Part shown: one piece after another, positions 9,439-10,905 of the stretch
How positions within the stretch are numbered: the first letter of the stretch is position 1
Layout of the letters: each line of letters starts with the position of its first letter
Assembly: GCA_028456385.1 (NCBI GenBank)
Contig: JALNQF010000924.1
Coordinates: 1-10,905, forward strand
Source of the DNA: Ophiosphaerella korrae
Taxonomy: Eukaryota > Ascomycota > Dothideomycetes > Pleosporales > Phaeosphaeriaceae
Reading direction: 5' to 3'
DNA length: 10,905 bases
The notes under the pieces: generated by a model
Databases searched by the model: none
Told to the model about the DNA's origin: nothing
Seen by the model: the letters and a program-made list of their open reading frames with translations, nothing else
Position numbers and translations under genes: made by a program

Positions 9439-9860
9439 TTATAACTATAGTATTCCTAATATTACGTCTTATTTCTTATTAATTGTTGTTATATCTATAA
9501 CTATATTTTTAACTATTATCCTTTCTAGTTCTAATATAGAGGGAATTGTTTTAAACCTAATAGGTTTCTAGAATAGTTTTCTTTTAATTGTACTAAGTTG
9601 TCAAGGGTATTTCTTTGTTATATAACGAATTCTCTATATTTCTATAAACTTTTTTAATATAAAGTTCTTTATAGCTCTACTATTAATTATTAATTATACT
9701 TTCTTTCCTTAGTATATACCTTTTTTTATAATATATAGGCTTCCTATACCTTCTAGCTATTCTTACTTAAGTAATTTTATAAATTATCTATGTAATAGGT
9801 ATACTAGGGTCGACTTTCTAATAACTCTTAAGGTGTTAGTAGATTAGAAAGTAATAACTA
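9439..9860 (-). pseudogene. Element B aspartic protease and Gag remnant (broken)
   Basis: The protease active-site block reads LIINSRAIKNFI at about 9655-9690 on the minus strand. It matches the 'ALIDSGATxNFI' motif of gypsy proteases, with Asp now Asn (9682-9684) and Gly now Arg (9676-9678). Both changes follow a codon ending in T, so RIP of TG explains them. The second conserved block is VILGIL*L at 9442-9465 (usually 'ILGMPWL', the stop replacing Trp). Upstream, 9700-9860 stays in frame with protein-like residues (LLHR*FIKLLK*E*LEGIG) that may be the last part of Gag, but no zinc knuckle can be read. Coding character fades beyond about 9840. From 9181 to 9438 an in-frame linker joins protease to RT. 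Confidence 0.8.
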
Positions 9861-10100
9861 AGAATAATAGTTAATTTATGTGCGTAATATCAAGTATTAG
9901 TGTTCTAGGTTAGAGATTAGATTACTAATACTATCCTAGTAATACGCATTATATTAACTATATACTTGTGTTAATCTATTTATATAATAATATAGATTAC
10001 TACTAATCTATTAATATATAAATATAGATTACTCTAATCTATTTACGCGTAACTATAGATTACTACTACGTATCCTAGTTATAAGTAGTCTCCTAGTTAA
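9861..10100. other. AT-rich non-coding spacer
   Basis: No convincing coding frame is seen on either strand between the end of element B and the plus-strand relic that begins near 10100. CA/TG depletion is present but a little less complete at the left side (ATGTGCGTAATATCAAG at 9879-9895). It holds the tandem repeat at 9972-10064 and a related copy of TAGATTAC at about 9917-9926. It could be a leader or LTR fragment of element B or unrelated flank; nothing decides between them. No promoter or terminator could be supported. Confidence 0.5.
9972..10064. repeat. Three-copy 31-32 bp tandem repeat with palindromic arms
   Basis: The heptamer TAATCTA starts at 9972, 10004 and 10035, and TATAGATTAC starts at 9991, 10023 and 10054, giving periods of 32 and 31 bases. 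Each unit is TAATCTATT, a variable AT-rich centre of about 10 bases (ACGCGTAAC in the third), then TATAGATTAC. TAATCTA and TAGATTA are reverse complements, so each unit could fold into a hairpin and neighbouring units could pair with one another. The repeat is itself free of CA and TG. Its role is unknown; it may be an LTR-internal repeat or a small satellite. Confidence 0.8.
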
Positions 10101-10905
10101 AGTTATTACTTTACTCGTCCTATGCTTTGTTAGTACCTAAGTTAGGGTTAATTAGCTCTATCTCGATTTCTCTTATTACGCCTATAATACTATCTCCCCC
10201 TCTAGGTAGGTCTAGGTTTATCTATTCTAGAGCTAGAGTTATTAACCTAGTTTCTTCGTCTATATAGAGTTCTTTATCTTCTCTTATACTTACTAAATCT
10301 ACCTTTTATTACCTTTAGTTAGTAGATCGCGTATTACGTTATAGTATTACTATATTTCCTTATTCTTGTTACAAATCTTTAAATCCTCCTATAGAGTATA
10401 TTTCTTTAAAATATAGTAAAGCTTATAAGGTATATATTTATACTAATACTTATACGTCTTATAATCTTTCTAGAGTATCTCTTATAAAGTATAGGTTAAT
10501 AATACTTATTTATACGTCTATACTTATTTGTAATAGAGAGAGCTATTAACTATACTTAAGATAAACTATCTAAATAGATTGCTAAAGCTAAAAAAGAACG
10601 TAATTAGATTCTAAGTATATAGGTAGAAAATTACGCTCGTTTAGTTTGTCTTTATAAGATAAAGGCCCTAAATAATAAGAAGTTTATTGTATAAGCTACT
10701 CTTATTAAGTTTAAGCTTAATTTCAAGGCTATAGTAAAGGCTATTCCTACTAATTAAGTATTCCTATCGCCTCCCTATCTAGTAGTAGTAACGTTAATTT
10801 TCTTAGTTTACTATAAGGCGTTTATAAAGTAGACTTTACACAAGATAACTTAATAAAGTAGTTTTAATAATTAACTAAAAAGAGTAAATAGTAGATAAAG
10901 CTATC
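10100..10905 (+). pseudogene. Degenerate coding-like stretch, unknown function
   Basis: Unlike the two retroelements, this relic appears to read on the plus strand. From about 10103 to 10500 one frame carries only two stops over roughly 130 codons and is rich in Ser, Thr and Pro-type residues (for example ILSPPLGRSRF near 10180). It ends in a Tyr-rich stretch (KYSKAYKVYIYTNTY at about 10415-10460), where some Tyr could be former Cys. From about 10503 to the end a different frame is protein-like and charged (IAKAKKERN at 10578-10604, then VENYARLVCLYKIKALNNKK to about 10680), like a coiled coil, with stops only of TAA/TAG type. A frameshift or intron would lie near 10480-10540. A Cys-rich part followed by a charged helix occurs in fungal repeat-associated proteins, but I do not recognise a family. 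The antisense strand is also fairly open at 10750-10905. Confidence 0.38.

Larger units (their letters stand above)
7386..9860 (-). mobile_element. Degenerate Ty3/gypsy retrotransposon B, truncated at integrase
   Basis: A second gypsy-type relic, distinct from element A in sequence, runs on the minus strand from protease (9442-9687) through reverse transcriptase (8560-9180), RNase H (7981-8340) and the first part of integrase (7386-7800). All motifs share one frame, and stops are TAA/TAG of RIP type. The RT and RNase H blocks (YLDD, KVYIDYKNL, GKDN*FIDTLSR) resemble the chromovirus-like gypsy elements common in fungi. Gag is missing or reduced to a few codons near 9700-9860, and the integrase core ends near 7390, so both ends are truncated or displaced. 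It is unable to encode protein as it stands. The right limit is set by loss of recognisable coding sequence. Confidence 0.87.
1..10905. other. RIP-mutated AT-rich repeat block
   Basis: The whole window has the composition of DNA hit by repeat-induced point mutation. CA and TG are nearly missing on both strands, TA and CTAG are extremely common, and rows counted by eye are only about 20 to 28 percent GC. CT, CC and some CG remain, so the loss is specific to CpA and not a general AT drift. Known biology: RIP acts on duplicated DNA in ascomycete fungi before meiosis and converts CpA to TpA on either strand. The coding relics confirm it, because Gln and Trp codons have become TAA/TAG, His and Cys codons have become Tyr, and ATG has mostly become ATA. 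Loss of ATG and gain of stops explains why almost no open reading frame of any size exists here. Assignment to Pezizomycotina is inference from RIP plus gypsy content. Confidence 0.93.

Noticed and set aside
9972..10064. CRISPR-like array
   Set aside because: Only three units are present, the repeated part is palindromic and very short, the centres are about 10 bases, and the context is a fungal repeat block.
1..10905. Host protein-coding genes, introns, tRNA or rRNA genes
   Set aside because: No frame outside the retroelement relics resembles a conserved host protein, ATG codons are nearly absent, and no tRNA-like cloverleaf or rRNA motif was seen by eye.
1..10905. A mitochondrial or AT-rich bacterial/plastid origin for the low GC content
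   Set aside because: Those genomes are AT-rich but not specifically stripped of CA and TG, and they do not carry Ty3/gypsy polyproteins with Gln and Trp codons turned to stops.

Overview
This window looks like a piece of AT-rich, repeat-derived heterochromatin from a filamentous ascomycete (Pezizomycotina). The dinucleotides CA and TG are almost absent on both strands, while CT, CC and CG survive; the first 362 bases contain neither CA nor TG. That strand-symmetric C-to-T change at CpA is the signature of repeat-induced point mutation (RIP), a fungal genome defence. I see no intact gene, no tRNA or rRNA, no CRISPR array and no working promoter. The species cannot be named from this sequence.

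Under the mutations lie two different Ty3/gypsy-type LTR retrotransposon relics, both read on the minus strand. Element A (about 1 to 7030, possibly to 7385) carries, in transcription order, a Gag-like region with a Gln/Glu-type 12-bp repeat, an aspartic protease, reverse transcriptase, RNase H, and an integrase with zinc finger, DDE core and C-terminal module. All these motifs fall in one reading frame for about 6.7 kb. The many in-frame stops are TAA/TAG, of the kind made from CAA, CAG or TGG by RIP. The 3' end and 3' LTR lie beyond base 1. Element B (about 7386 to 9860) is a second gypsy lineage with protease, reverse transcriptase, RNase H and the first part of an integrase, which stops abruptly near 7390 beside element A. 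No clear LTRs were found for either element.

Right of element B, 9861 to 10100 is AT-rich and non-coding, with three copies of a 31-32 bp tandem repeat built from inverted TAATCTA/TAGATTA arms. From about 10100 to the end, the plus strand holds a degenerate coding-like stretch of unknown function in two frames. It may be the start of another repeat-associated protein gene running out of the window.

The most informative signal is how orderly the decay is. Substituted catalytic acids (Asp to Asn, Glu to Lys) sit almost always where the preceding codon ends in T, so a TG was present. Acids preceded by A or C survive. The long frame without indels implies that RIP, rather than slow neutral decay, did nearly all the damage.
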